DNA from: Syntrophaceae bacterium UBA1163
Lineage (GTDB): Bacteria; Desulfobacterota; BSN033; UBA1163
Direction of reading: 5' to 3'
Assembly (NCBI GenBank): GCA_002311635.1
Contig: DBZJ01000069.1
Coordinates: forward strand, 1 to 30,762
Length of the DNA stretch: 30,762 nt
A model generated the notes under the pieces. That model searched no databases and was not told the origin of the DNA. It worked only from the letters and a program-made list of their open reading frames with translations. Shown one piece after another: positions 18,232 to 25,825 of this stretch; the first letter of the stretch is position 1; every line of letters starts with the position of its first letter. Made by a program: the position numbers and the translations under genes.

Positions 18232-19791
18232 CTATTTCTTGGCTGGGAAAAGAAGGTCAATCGTTTTCTGAGAGGGTGGTTTTGTGGCGAAGCTAACGAC
18301 AAAATAGATGACCAAGCATCCAAGAACAAGGATCCACTCCATCGTGCCCATGCCTAATAACGGGGGTTTCCTGGAAAGAACTGCCCAACCACCAAACAAT
18401 GTTGCGCCTGTTCCGTAGATGACCGTGCAGACAGCTCCCCATTTTGTTGCCCGCTTCCAATAGTAAGAGATGGCGGTCACGAAGAAAAATACAGCGCCAA
18501 GTCCCATCGCTGCCATACCCATGAAGATGGATAGCAGAGGAGGCGCATTCACCAAGGTCCAATAGAAGGGAAGAAAGAGGAAGAGGGCGATCAGCAAGTA
18601 TCCCAGCATCAACATGCTCTTGTCCGATACTTTTGGTACCCAAAGTTTAATGACATCCCTCGTGATATTGGCGCTCATGATGAAGACCATTCCTGCCAAG
18701 GTTGACAGGGCGGCTGAGAAAAGACCTGCCGTGTATAAGGCCAGCATGCGTGATCCACCTAAGGCATGAGCGAGCATCGGTGCAGCAAGGTCCCCCCTCC
18801 AGGGCTGTATCTTAAGAAGCTGGGGGCCATAGAGCATTCTGGCCACAAGCCCGTTGCTCGAGCAGTCGAGCATGATAGGAATTCCGGTAAACAGCCAGAC
18901 AATGGCCACCATCCAGAAATAGTCTTTCTTGGTCATCTTTTTCATCCCGAGGAACCGGCTCACATTATGCGGGAACCCGGTGGCCATGGTGAAGAAGATG
19001 ACAGGGGTTGCGAGAATCCCAACCATGCTTGACATGAGCTGGGTAAACCCGAGCTTTGGAAGATCCGGCCTGATCAGGCTCATCAGTTTTGGGTCCTGGG
19101 CCACCAGCTTGGAGGTAAGCTCGTAAAAGCCGCCGCTTTGTGCGATGGCCACCACACCAATGAGGGTTCCAACAACGGCAAAAACGAGCCCCTGGAGTGC
19201 CATGGCATATTGGTTTCCAACATATCCGCCCATCGCCATATAGAGCCATGCAACGAATATTGAGAGCAAGAGGCACCAGAGGGGTGAGAGCCCGGTCAGG
19301 GCGTACCAGACGCTGGCTCCAGCCTTCAGCTGGCCCACGGAATACATAAACAGGAAGAAAAGCATGGAAATGGCGATGACGGTCTGGAGCATTTTGGAAT
19401 CGAATCGTTTCCCGATCGTTTCGGGCACGGTGGCTGCTTTGAGCTTTACGGAAAACTCTCTGGTCCTCATTGCTGCAAGCCAGATGCAGGGGATGATGCC
19501 GACAAGGCTCCAAATCCCCGCAAACCACATACCTGATAAACCGAGGGTATAGACAATCCCCGTGCTCCCGCAAAAAGCCCAGCCGGAAATATAGGAGGCG
19601 GAAAGAGCGGCACCGGTGATCAGCGGGCCTATATCCCTGCGACCGACAAGATACTCATCAAAGGACTCCCATTTCCTCTTTCCCAAGACGCCAAGGAAAG
19701 CAGAGAGCAGCAGTAAAAGCCCGAGGGCTATCACTCCAGAAATAATCATAGTTGTCGTTGGCGACGGAACAGGTATATATTGTGGACTCAT
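18232..19791 (-). CDS. Sodium/solute symporter (SSS family, VC_2705-like)
   Basis: Inner-membrane Na+-coupled symporter of about 13 helices, 519 aa. The N-terminal ESFDEYLVGRRDIGPLITGAALSASYISGW and the later GLFSAALSTLAGMVFIMSANITRD are hallmarks of the SSS (LeuT-fold) family, the latter in the sodium-site helix. Insert-free loops and the gene neighbourhood point to the VC_2705-like group related to acetate permease ActP, so short-chain carboxylates are likely substrates. ATG 19791 is chosen because it overlaps the stop of the small upstream gene as ATGA. A GTG 9 bases upstream is possible but less likely. Terminator at 18176-18210. Confidence 0.93.
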   Translation of the reverse strand: MSPQYIPVPSPTTTMIISGVIALGLLLLLSAFLGVLGKRKWESFDEYLVGRRDIGPLITGAALSASYISGWAFCGSTGIVYTLGLSGMWFAGIWSLVGIIPCIWLAAMRTREFSVKLKAATVPETIGKRFDSKMLQTVIAISMLFFLFMYSVGQLKAGASVWYALTGLSPLWCLLLSIFVAWLYMAMGGYVGNQYAMALQGLVFAVVGTLIGVVAIAQSGGFYELTSKLVAQDPKLMSLIRPDLPKLGFTQLMSSMVGILATPVIFFTMATGFPHNVSRFLGMKKMTKKDYFWMVAIVWLFTGIPIMLDCSSNGLVARMLYGPQLLKIQPWRGDLAAPMLAHALGGSRMLALYTAGLFSAALSTLAGMVFIMSANITRDVIKLWVPKVSDKSMLMLGYLLIALFLFLPFYWTLVNAPPLLSIFMGMAAMGLGAVFFFVTAISYYWKRATKWGAVCTVIYGTGATLFGGWAVLSRKPPLLGMGTMEWILVLGCLVIYFVVSFATKPPSQKTIDLLFPAKK

Positions 19792-19913
19792 AATTCCCAC
19801 CTGCCTTTCTTAATGATGATCCAGGTCCCGATGAAGGTCATCAGAAATGTACCGACAAAGATTGCGCCCCAAACATACCAAACCCACATGTAAGTAGATA
19901 CATCCGGTTGCAT
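19788..19913 (-). CDS. 41-aa single-helix membrane protein, symporter accessory candidate
   Basis: The short frame starts at ATG 19913-19911 and ends at TGA 19790-19788. It reads MQPDVSTYMWVWYVWGAI, then FVGTFLMTFIGTWIII, and ends KKGRWEL. One membrane helix spans about residues 9-34, Trp/Tyr-rich at the outer side and followed by KKGR, which predicts an N-out, C-in topology. AAAGGAGGT lies 7 bases upstream, one of the best ribosome binding sites in the window. The stop overlaps the symporter ATG (ATGA), so translation is surely coupled. SSS transporters of this kind are often preceded by a small membrane protein (DUF4212, about 90 aa, two helices, or shorter ones that annotation pipelines call symporter small accessory protein). 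This is a very short example. Function is inferred from position. Confidence 0.85.
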   Translation of the reverse strand: MQPDVSTYMWVWYVWGAIFVGTFLMTFIGTWIIIKKGRWEL

Positions 19914-20172
19914 AAGATACCTCCTTTCAGATCAGCTTTTTTTTGTCTTAAATGGGTGGGTTACGCTCTTCTCTCACCCCCTTCCAAATATTTCCTTCTC
20001 AATAAGAAAAAGCCTGGCTCCGCTGTTTTCGAATCCAGGCTTTTCTCAGGTCACTCCGCTTCTCCCCCTCCTGAAAAAGGTGGTGAAATCTATCCCTGGA
20101 AAAGGGGTAAAGACCAATGATAAAATTTTATTCAATCCAATCGCTTGCTTATAAGTAAAAGGAGGGAGTATT
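19914..20172 (-). promoter_or_regulatory. Leader RNA of about 260 nt upstream of the symporter operon
   Basis: From the predicted start near 20172 to the small-gene ATG there is no supported gene on either strand. The leader contains the terminator-like hairpin at 20001-20044 and a weaker GGGTG/CACCC pairing near 19952-19980 just before the ribosome binding site. The promoter-hairpin-operon order is that of a transcriptionally attenuated operon. I do not recognise a known riboswitch class. The 20210-20334 stretch beyond the promoter holds nothing I can name. Confidence 0.45.
20001..20044 (-). terminator. Terminator-like hairpin inside the symporter leader (attenuator candidate)
   Basis: The perfect 10-bp stem AAAAGCCTGG (20044-20035 on the - strand) with CCAGGCTTTT (20017-20008) encloses a 17-base loop. 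On the - strand it is followed by a T-rich tail (TTTTTCTTATT). It lies about 130 nt after the predicted start point and 88 bases before the first ATG, where a read-through control would sit. Confidence 0.65.
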
Positions 20173-20179
20173 GCCCATC

Positions 20180-20209
20180 ATTAAATACACAAACAAATTG
20201 TTTTGTCAA
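20180..20209 (-). promoter_or_regulatory. Sigma70-like promoter of the symporter operon
   Basis: On the - strand: perfect TTGACA (20209-20204), an 18-base A/T-rich spacer and TTTAAT (20185-20180). The predicted start is near 20172. Confidence 0.6.
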
Positions 20210-20334
20210 GGATTTTTTAGGATTTTTTTGGCATCTTTCAGGCTAACTTAAAACATGGAATGTGAAATAAGGGAAAAATTGAAATAATCGTTCTATTTCT
20301 TTCACTTCGTCCGATAGTGGCATTTGTCCATCCT

Positions 20335-21597
20335 CTATACAAAAAATACGAAGGTTACAATAATAAAAAGAGGGACGAGAATGCTGCATGACCAGAGCAT
20401 ATATCCGAAGAAGGAGGGTATCTTAACTTTCTGGTGCTCGCAGATCACTTTGACCATGAAGTTTGGGCCGTTGCCGATATAGGAATTTGCTCCCATAAAA
20501 ACCGATCCGACCGAAATCGCCTCCAGATATTTGATCGGGATTCCTACCATCTCCTTTGGCAGCCCGGTTGCTTGAGCAAGCCCCTGAGCCAAGCTCAGGA
20601 ACGTCACATAAGTGGGGGTATTGTCGAGAAACGAAGAGAGTCCTCCGGCTGTCCAGAAAAACTGCCAGGGAAGACGAATTCCAAATTCGGCGCCCCGTGC
20701 TTCCAGGATGAGAAGTGCAGGAACCATCGTGATGAATATGGCTGCGAAGAGAATGGCCACTTCGATGATAGGGGTGAAGTTAAACTCATTTCGCTCCCGA
20801 ATCTTTTTGGGTGTTGACAGAAGGGAAAGGATAGACAGGCCTACCATGATACCTTCCCGAACAGGGGTATCGCAAAAGATGACGCTTAAGATGACGCCGA
20901 AGATAAAAACGATATTCATTTTCCCATGAGTGGAAATGGGCTCCACGCTCTTCTTGTCCAGTCTTAAGGCCTCCGGGGACTCCCTCTTCCAAAAGCGAAG
21001 ATCGATGAAATAGAAGACGATCAGAATGAGGATCATCATGAATATCCAATAAGGGAAAAGCCTTAAAGTCCAGAAGAAGGGGACCCCTCTCAAGTAGCCC
21101 ATAAACAAAGGGGGATCGCCAAGGGGTGTAAGGCATCCGCCGATATTGCAGACAATAAAGATAAAGAAGATGGGGATGTGGGCGATCAGCCGCCTTTCGC
21201 TGTTGGTCCTCAAGACAGGTCTTATCAGAAGCATCGCAGCGCCTGTGGTCCCAAAAATGTTAGCGATGATCCCGCCAATGGCCAGGAAAATGGTATTATT
21301 TCGAGGAGTCGCCTCAATATCCCCGCTTAGGAATATTCCTCCGGAGATGATAAAGAGGGAGGCCAGGAGAATAATGAAAGAAAAATATTCTTGAATTTCA
21401 TGAATCAAGGGCCGGAAATTGCCATAATGGTAAAAGAGAATAACGATAGGAAGTGAGAGGATCGCAGAGACCACCGCTTTGTTTCGGTTACTATCCCAGA
21501 AACGAGGATAGGCGAGCGGAAGGATGGCTATGGAAAGCAAAAGCAAAATGAAAAAAGATAGGGTCCAGAACGGCAGGATTTGTCCTAAGTTTTCCAT
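20335..21597 (-). CDS. Sodium:proton antiporter / CitMHS_2-like ion transporter
   Basis: A 420-aa inner-membrane protein with about 11-12 hydrophobic segments and the internal duplication of the ion-transporter superfamily. The first half carries FGTTGAAMLLIRPVL and GGCLTPLGDPPLFMGYLRG. The second half carries SSFLDNTPTYVTFLSL and VFMGANSYIGNGPNFMVK. These paired N-T-P/G-D-P and G-N-G-P segments match proteins annotated as sodium:proton antiporters or putative citrate transporters (CitMHS_2). The cargo (Na+/H+ or a di/tricarboxylate) is not decided by sequence. AGGAAAGG precedes the ATG. That site overlaps the stop of an rsmI remnant directly upstream. Confidence 0.85.
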   Translation of the reverse strand: MENLGQILPFWTLSFFILLLLSIAILPLAYPRFWDSNRNKAVVSAILSLPIVILFYHYGNFRPLIHEIQEYFSFIILLASLFIISGGIFLSGDIEATPRNNTIFLAIGGIIANIFGTTGAAMLLIRPVLRTNSERRLIAHIPIFFIFIVCNIGGCLTPLGDPPLFMGYLRGVPFFWTLRLFPYWIFMMILILIVFYFIDLRFWKRESPEALRLDKKSVEPISTHGKMNIVFIFGVILSVIFCDTPVREGIMVGLSILSLLSTPKKIRERNEFNFTPIIEVAILFAAIFITMVPALLILEARGAEFGIRLPWQFFWTAGGLSSFLDNTPTYVTFLSLAQGLAQATGLPKEMVGIPIKYLEAISVGSVFMGANSYIGNGPNFMVKVICEHQKVKIPSFFGYMLWSCSILVPLFIIVTFVFFV

Positions 21598-21609
21598 CGC
21601 TTTCCTTTC

Positions 21610-21782
21610 CTATTTTAAGAGCCGTTGCTCAATCACCCCGTCACCTCGTCTCTTAATTGTTTTTTTTCCCGTTTTTTTCCGGCGATGACGAGGGTAATCT
21701 CGCCCTTGAGCGGGCGCTCCCCGATCTGATCTCTGATCTCACTTACTCTTCCCCTGATAACCTCTTCCCATATTACTTGGGT
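21610..21782 (-). pseudogene. rsmI: C-terminal remnant of rsmI (16S rRNA C1402 2'-O-methyltransferase)
   Basis: On the - strand a frame of about 56 codons without a start reads WEEVIRGRVSEI, then GERPLKGEITLVIAGKK, and ends at TAG 21612-21610. This matches the C-terminal domain of RsmI (family pattern ELTK-x-xEE-x-x-RG ... KGE-x-x-LV-x-x-G). The N-terminal methyltransferase domain is absent. The frame is closed by a TAG in the KYPCIARVRAFS frame, and the ELTK region is distorted (TQVIWEE), as in a decaying sequence. Its stop codon leads directly into the antiporter's ribosome binding site. A working rsmI is expected elsewhere. RsmI identity rests on motif memory, not a search. Confidence 0.6.
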
Positions 21783-22386
21783 GGACTGGTAAATTATCTA
21801 AGAAAACGCTCTTACCCTTGCGATGCACGGATACTTGAAGGTCCGTGCCGTCAACAGAACCGCTTTAATCTGACCAAGAAATTCCTGCTTACTAATCTTA
21901 CTTTTCTCCTTATGTTTCCTTTCCCCGGAACATCCCCTCATTCTCTTTGTAGGTCCAACACTCCTTTTCATCTCATCCCTCTTTTTAGTTCTGTCATCAA
22001 GCAACCCGTCTATACAGTTTGGCTTTAACTGGAGTGTATTAGAATAGGAACGGGGTGTCAATGAGAATCGGGACGGCGCTTGCCTCTATACTTTTCTAAA
22101 AATTAGGGATCTGAGCGATGGAGCGTGGATCGGAGTCCTAAGATCGCATTTTTGATCTGATATTTCTCTTTAAAATGCGTTTATAAACCCTATAGGACGG
22201 CTTTTTGAACGTCTACGCCGTGCAGGCACTTCGTCCCGCCAAAATGGGACTCGTCGCAATAACCGCCTTTTCTTCACATCCCCCGAGGGCCCTGCTGAAA
22301 AGGTTCTTTGGGGGTTGCAAAACGGAAAGAAATATTGCACTGGATATTCGGATTTGGTAAAACCTCTTTTAGGAAGGAGGATTCCT
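21783..22386. other. Gene-poor gap upstream of the second ligase
   Basis: About 600 bases without a convincing gene. On the - strand a 57-codon basic frame (21971-21798, MKRSVGPTKRMRG at its start) follows AGAGGGATGAG and would lie downstream of the promoter-like site at 22033-22061, but it has no recognisable family. A perfect 8-bp hairpin CGCATTTT/AAAATGCG spans 22145-22179. The ligase ribosome binding site, AGGAAGGAGG, is at 22371-22380. Confidence 0.4.
22033..22061 (-). promoter_or_regulatory. Sigma70-like promoter, - strand
   Basis: On the - strand: perfect TTGACA (22061-22056), a 17-base spacer and TACACT (22038-22033). The next clear gene on this strand is the antiporter, about 430 bases away, beyond the rsmI remnant. 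It may be the old promoter of the degraded gene now driving the antiporter. Confidence 0.4.
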
Positions 22387-23970
22387 ATGGCGACTTTAGA
22401 CATCCACATTGGAGAGATCTTAGCAAGAAACGCGAGGTTGTATCCGAATGATACGGCCCTAGTTGAAAGGATACCCAGCGAAAAGAAGAGAAGCGAGATC
22501 ACATGGAAGCAGTTTGATGAGAGGGCTAACCGATTTGCAAATGCTCTGATCAAAAAGGGGATCAAGAAAGGGGATAAAGTCGTCCATCTGATGATGAACT
22601 CGATCGACTGGCTCAGTGCCTATTTCGGCATCGTCCGGACCGGGGCCTGGGTCGTTCCCCTCAACTTTCGTTTTTCGGGAAGCGATATCAAATACTGTTG
22701 CGATGTGGCAGAGCCTACGTGCATCGTCTTTGGCGAGGAGTTTATCGATAGGGTCGGTGAAATAAAGGATGATCTCCCAACCGTAAGAGACTATATTTTT
22801 GTCGGAAAAGAAAGGCCTGCTTATGCCGAAGCCTTTGAAAAACTGCTCGAGAAATCTCCACCAAGCCCCCCCAACATTGAGATTGCCCTTCCTGATCCAT
22901 GTGGTCTCTATTTTACCTCTGGCACCACAGGCACACCCAAACCCATCCTTTTGACGCATAAGAACATGGTGTCAGCTTGTATTACGGAAAATCTCCATCA
23001 CTCTCAGACAAAGGACGATAAGTTCATCCTCATCCCTCCACTTTATCACACTGGGGCAAAAATGCATTGGTTTGGAAGCTTCGTCGTGGGAGGGCCTGCA
23101 GTTATCTTGAAGGGGATCTCCCCCGAATGGATTCTTGAGGCAGTGAGCGAAGAGAAAGGGACGATCGTCTGGCTTCTCGTCCCATGGGCTCAAGATATCC
23201 TCCTGAAGCTCGATAGCGGGGAGATGAAACTGGAGGATTATGATCTCCGCCAATGGAGGCTTATGCACATAGGGGCACAGCCTGTTCCTCCTTCCTTGGT
23301 GAAACACTGGAAAGAATATTTTCCGAACATGGCTTATGATACGAACTACGGACTGAGCGAATCGACCGGACCGGGTTGCGTCCACCTGGGCATAGAAAAT
23401 GAGCATAAGGTGGGATCGATCGGTCTTGCCGGATTCAACTGGGAAACCCGAATTGTGGATGAAGAAGGGAATCCAGTGAAGAAGGGAGAGGTCGGGGAAC
23501 TGGTGGTTCGAGGCGATGGCGTCATGAGGGAATATTATAAGAATTCGGAAGCCACGGCAAAAGCGATCCGGAATGGATGGTTATTCACCGGAGATATGGC
23601 GAAACAGGACGGAGATGGTTTTATTTTCTTGGTCGATCGGAAAAAGGATCTGATCATCTCCGGCGGCGAGAATATCTTCCCGGTGGAGATTGAGGATTTT
23701 CTGCACGCCCTTCCGGGCATCAAGGATATCGCCGCGATCGGCTATCCCGACGAACGCTTAGGCGAAGTCGTCACCGTGATCGTTGACGTGGTCCCGGGTA
23801 AAACTCTCACAGAAGAAGATGTCCTGAAGTACTGTGAGAAATTGCCGAGGTATAAGAGACCTCGAAAGATATTTTTTGGTGAAGTCCCACGCAATCCGAC
23901 AGGAAAGATTGAAAAACCTAAACTGAGAAAGAAATACATCGGAACGGAAGAATCCTTTAAGATAAAATGA
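22387..23970 (+). CDS. AMP-forming acyl-CoA ligase (ANL family), second copy
   Basis: A 527-aa cytosolic carboxylate-CoA ligase. Motifs are YFTSGTTGTPKPIL (175-188), TNYGLSESTGPG, FTGDMAKQDGDGFIFLVDRKKD with the ribose-binding Asp, the ISGGENIFPVEIEDFL hinge, and NPTGKIEKPKLRKKY with the catalytic Lys. It is a paralog of the ligase at 13593-15188 with the same block order and length, but differs at many pocket positions (GLSESTGPG versus GITEGGGGG), so a different acid is likely. ATG 22387 is chosen for the strong AGGAAGGAGG 7 bases upstream and because the N-terminus then aligns with the paralog. Palindromic repeats follow the stop. The antiporter lies upstream, divergently. Confidence 0.9.
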   Translation: MATLDIHIGEILARNARLYPNDTALVERIPSEKKRSEITWKQFDERANRFANALIKKGIKKGDKVVHLMMNSIDWLSAYFGIVRTGAWVVPLNFRFSGSDIKYCCDVAEPTCIVFGEEFIDRVGEIKDDLPTVRDYIFVGKERPAYAEAFEKLLEKSPPSPPNIEIALPDPCGLYFTSGTTGTPKPILLTHKNMVSACITENLHHSQTKDDKFILIPPLYHTGAKMHWFGSFVVGGPAVILKGISPEWILEAVSEEKGTIVWLLVPWAQDILLKLDSGEMKLEDYDLRQWRLMHIGAQPVPPSLVKHWKEYFPNMAYDTNYGLSESTGPGCVHLGIENEHKVGSIGLAGFNWETRIVDEEGNPVKKGEVGELVVRGDGVMREYYKNSEATAKAIRNGWLFTGDMAKQDGDGFIFLVDRKKDLIISGGENIFPVEIEDFLHALPGIKDIAAIGYPDERLGEVVTVIVDVVPGKTLTEEDVLKYCEKLPRYKRPRKIFFGEVPRNPTGKIEKPKLRKKYIGTEESFKIK

Positions 23971-23989
23971 ATTTTACATGACGGGTTCG

Positions 23990-24110
23990 TCACCCCAAAC
24001 CGGAAAAAAGTCCCCTCCCCCTTAATGGGGGAGGGTGAGGGTAGGGGTGAACAATTAAACTCAATTCCCCCTCACCTCAACCCTCTCCCACGAGGGGAGA
24101 GGAGGTATTT
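23990..24110. repeat. Pair of inverted C/G-rich palindromic repeats
   Basis: The first hairpin is CCCTCCCCC (24013-24021) with GGGGGAGGG (24027-24035). The second is CCTCTCCC (24082-24089) with GGGAGAGG (24095-24102). The flanks GGTGAGGGTAGGGGTGAA and CCCCCTCACCTCAACC show that the two units are inverted copies of one repeat set back to back. The first hairpin might also slow transcription past the ligase gene. Confidence 0.65.
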
Positions 24111-24183
24111 TCTGAGTAATCTCCGTTTGTATCATCTTTTAGCTCTCTAGTTGGTGTGCGTCAAAAGTCCCTTTACTTTGCCT

Positions 24184-24272
24184 GTCATTCCGGACTTGAT
24201 CCGGAATCCAGTCTTTTCAAGTGGACTCGCTCCGGAGTTTACCCTGCACTTAGTACGGGGCCGAGATGACGG
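24184..24272. repeat. GTCATTCCGG-type palindromic repeat
   Basis: GTCATTCCGGACTTGA, then TCCGGAATCCAG (24184-24211), forms the hairpin TTCCGGA/TCCGGAA. The right end CGAGATGAC near 24262-24270 is a diverged inverse end. The first unit is the same as the ends of the element at 5631-5747. Confidence 0.65.
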
Positions 24273-24284
24273 CTCGAGAGATAA

Positions 24285-24317
24285 TGTTAAGAGGTGCTGG
24301 ACGCGCTCCTCTTAACA
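24285..24317. terminator. Hairpin directly after the DHA2 exporter gene
   Basis: The perfect 10-bp arms TGTTAAGAGG (24285-24294) and CCTCTTAACA (24308-24317) enclose a 13-base loop. It begins one base beyond the stop of the - strand exporter gene. No strong T-run follows on that strand (ATTATCTC), so it may protect the RNA 3' end rather than terminate by itself. Confidence 0.45.
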
Positions 24318-24318
24318 C

Positions 24319-25704
24319 TCAAGATCTCCTTGTCCCCCATCCTTGCTTTCCAGTCGGCATAAGAAAGACAAGAGGGATCGCGAACAATAGCCCCAGACCG
24401 AATAAGATGAAAGTGGCTCTAAAGCCGCTTTCAGGGGTAGAGCTCAAATGGAGGATGATTGTAATTAACGAAATCCCAAACGCTCCTCCAACATATCTGA
24501 ACATCCCTCGAAGCCCTGTAATCGTCGCCACCCTCTCGGGCATCAGCTCGATACATGCGTTATTCGAAGCGGGGAGAGCGATTCCGATACCAATTCCGGT
24601 AAACAACATCAGGACGGCAAGACTTTCAGCAACTCCCAAATGGGGACCCGGCCTGTTCAGTAATGGAAGCCCTTGGCCGCCCAGAAGGATGGTCGAAAGG
24701 GAGATGATGGTTAAACCCGACACCATAGGCCATCGGTATCCCCACCGCTTGAGTAAAAAACTAGTGACCGCCGAGGCCGAAATGACGCCGAGAGAACGCG
24801 GGGTCAGTATCATACCGCTCATCAGCGTGGACAACTTATGTACCGAGGTGGCGTAGAGCGGGATAAAGGGAAAGATTCCGAAGACGCCGACGCCGATCAT
24901 CATGTTGTATAGGTTTGCCGCCAGAAAGGGCTTCGATCTCAATAAAGCCAAATCCAGAATGGGGTTGGAGTGTTTCTTCTCTTGCCAAAAAAACAGATAA
25001 AAGAAAGAAGAGCTGACGACCCAAAGGAGGATGGCGAGAAGAAGGGATGAGAGAGCGAATTCGTCGGCGATGAGATTTAAGCCAAGCATGAGGAAGAGTA
25101 TTGCTCCAAAGAAAAAAGACGCTCCTACAAAATCGATATGGGGCCGGGCAAGAACTTTCGAATCTTTAAGTAGAATCATAATCAGGACGACTAAACCGAT
25201 GCCGATAGGCAAATTAATGTAGAAAATATACCGCCAGGAATATCGACTCACGATCCAGCCGCCTAAGTTGGGGCCGACAATGCCTCCGATGGGAAAGATG
25301 CTTGTGAAAAGGCCAATCGCCCTCTCGCGGCTTTCGGGAAATTGGTCGCTCACGATGCCGGCAGCGGTCGGGAGAAAGCTTGCGCCTCCGACACCCTGAA
25401 GGAACCTGAATGCGACCAGGCTGTAGATATCCGGGGCAAGGCCGCAGGCAAGAGAGCTGGAAGTAAAAAGAATGAGAGAAATCAGAAAGACTTTTTTGCG
25501 GCCATAGCTGTCGCTCAGGTTGCCCATCAACGGCATCACGCTCGTCACGGCAACCAGATAAATTGAAATCGTCCATGCGGCCCAGAGGACATTGGTACCA
25601 AAGTCTTTTATAAAATTGGGAAAGGCCACCGCCACCGCTGTGCCGTCAATGGAGTACATCAGAAGGCCTAATCCAGCAGAAGCGAAAATGAGATAACGAC
25701 GCAT
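24319..25704 (-). CDS. MFS drug exporter, DHA2 (EmrB/QacA-like) family
   Basis: A 461-aa inner-membrane proton-coupled efflux transporter with about 14 hydrophobic segments. MYSIDGTAVAVAFPNF in helix 1 matches the DHA2 motif D pattern. GNLSDSYGRKKVFL is the loop 2-3 motif A, RFLQGVGGASFLPTA lies in helix 4, and PIGGIVGPNLGGWIV in helix 5 is motif C, the antiporter motif. No periplasmic adaptor (EmrA) is encoded beside it. AAGGA lies upstream of the ATG. A good promoter is at 25780-25752 and a hairpin follows the stop, so it looks like a single-gene unit divergent from the acyl-CoA dehydrogenase. The exported compound is unknown. Confidence 0.88.
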   Translation of the reverse strand: MRRYLIFASAGLGLLMYSIDGTAVAVAFPNFIKDFGTNVLWAAWTISIYLVAVTSVMPLMGNLSDSYGRKKVFLISLILFTSSSLACGLAPDIYSLVAFRFLQGVGGASFLPTAAGIVSDQFPESRERAIGLFTSIFPIGGIVGPNLGGWIVSRYSWRYIFYINLPIGIGLVVLIMILLKDSKVLARPHIDFVGASFFFGAILFLMLGLNLIADEFALSSLLLAILLWVVSSSFFYLFFWQEKKHSNPILDLALLRSKPFLAANLYNMMIGVGVFGIFPFIPLYATSVHKLSTLMSGMILTPRSLGVISASAVTSFLLKRWGYRWPMVSGLTIISLSTILLGGQGLPLLNRPGPHLGVAESLAVLMLFTGIGIGIALPASNNACIELMPERVATITGLRGMFRYVGGAFGISLITIILHLSSTPESGFRATFILFGLGLLFAIPLVFLMPTGKQGWGTRRS

Positions 25705-25751
25705 GGGCGCGGCGGTCCTTACGACTTAAGAGACATTCTGGAGTAGGTCAA

Positions 25752-25780
25752 ATTATAATTGGAATTTATCAAGTTGTCCA
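25752..25780 (-). promoter_or_regulatory. Sigma70-like promoter of the DHA2 exporter
   Basis: On the - strand: TGGACA (25780-25775), a 17-base spacer and perfect TATAAT (25757-25752). The predicted start is about 40 bases before the exporter ATG. Confidence 0.7.
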
Positions 25781-25825
25781 AAGCAGGGACGAAACGAATG
25801 AGAGACTCTGGCCGGTTGTTTCTTG

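Noticed and set aside
19908..20120. 70-codon + strand frame in the symporter leader
   Set aside because: It reads through the attenuator hairpin and the promoter-side leader, with no ribosome binding site; better explained as non-coding leader.
21657..22028. 123-codon + strand frame
   Set aside because: It is Phe/Pro/Leu-rich low-complexity text antisense to the rsmI remnant, without a ribosome binding site.
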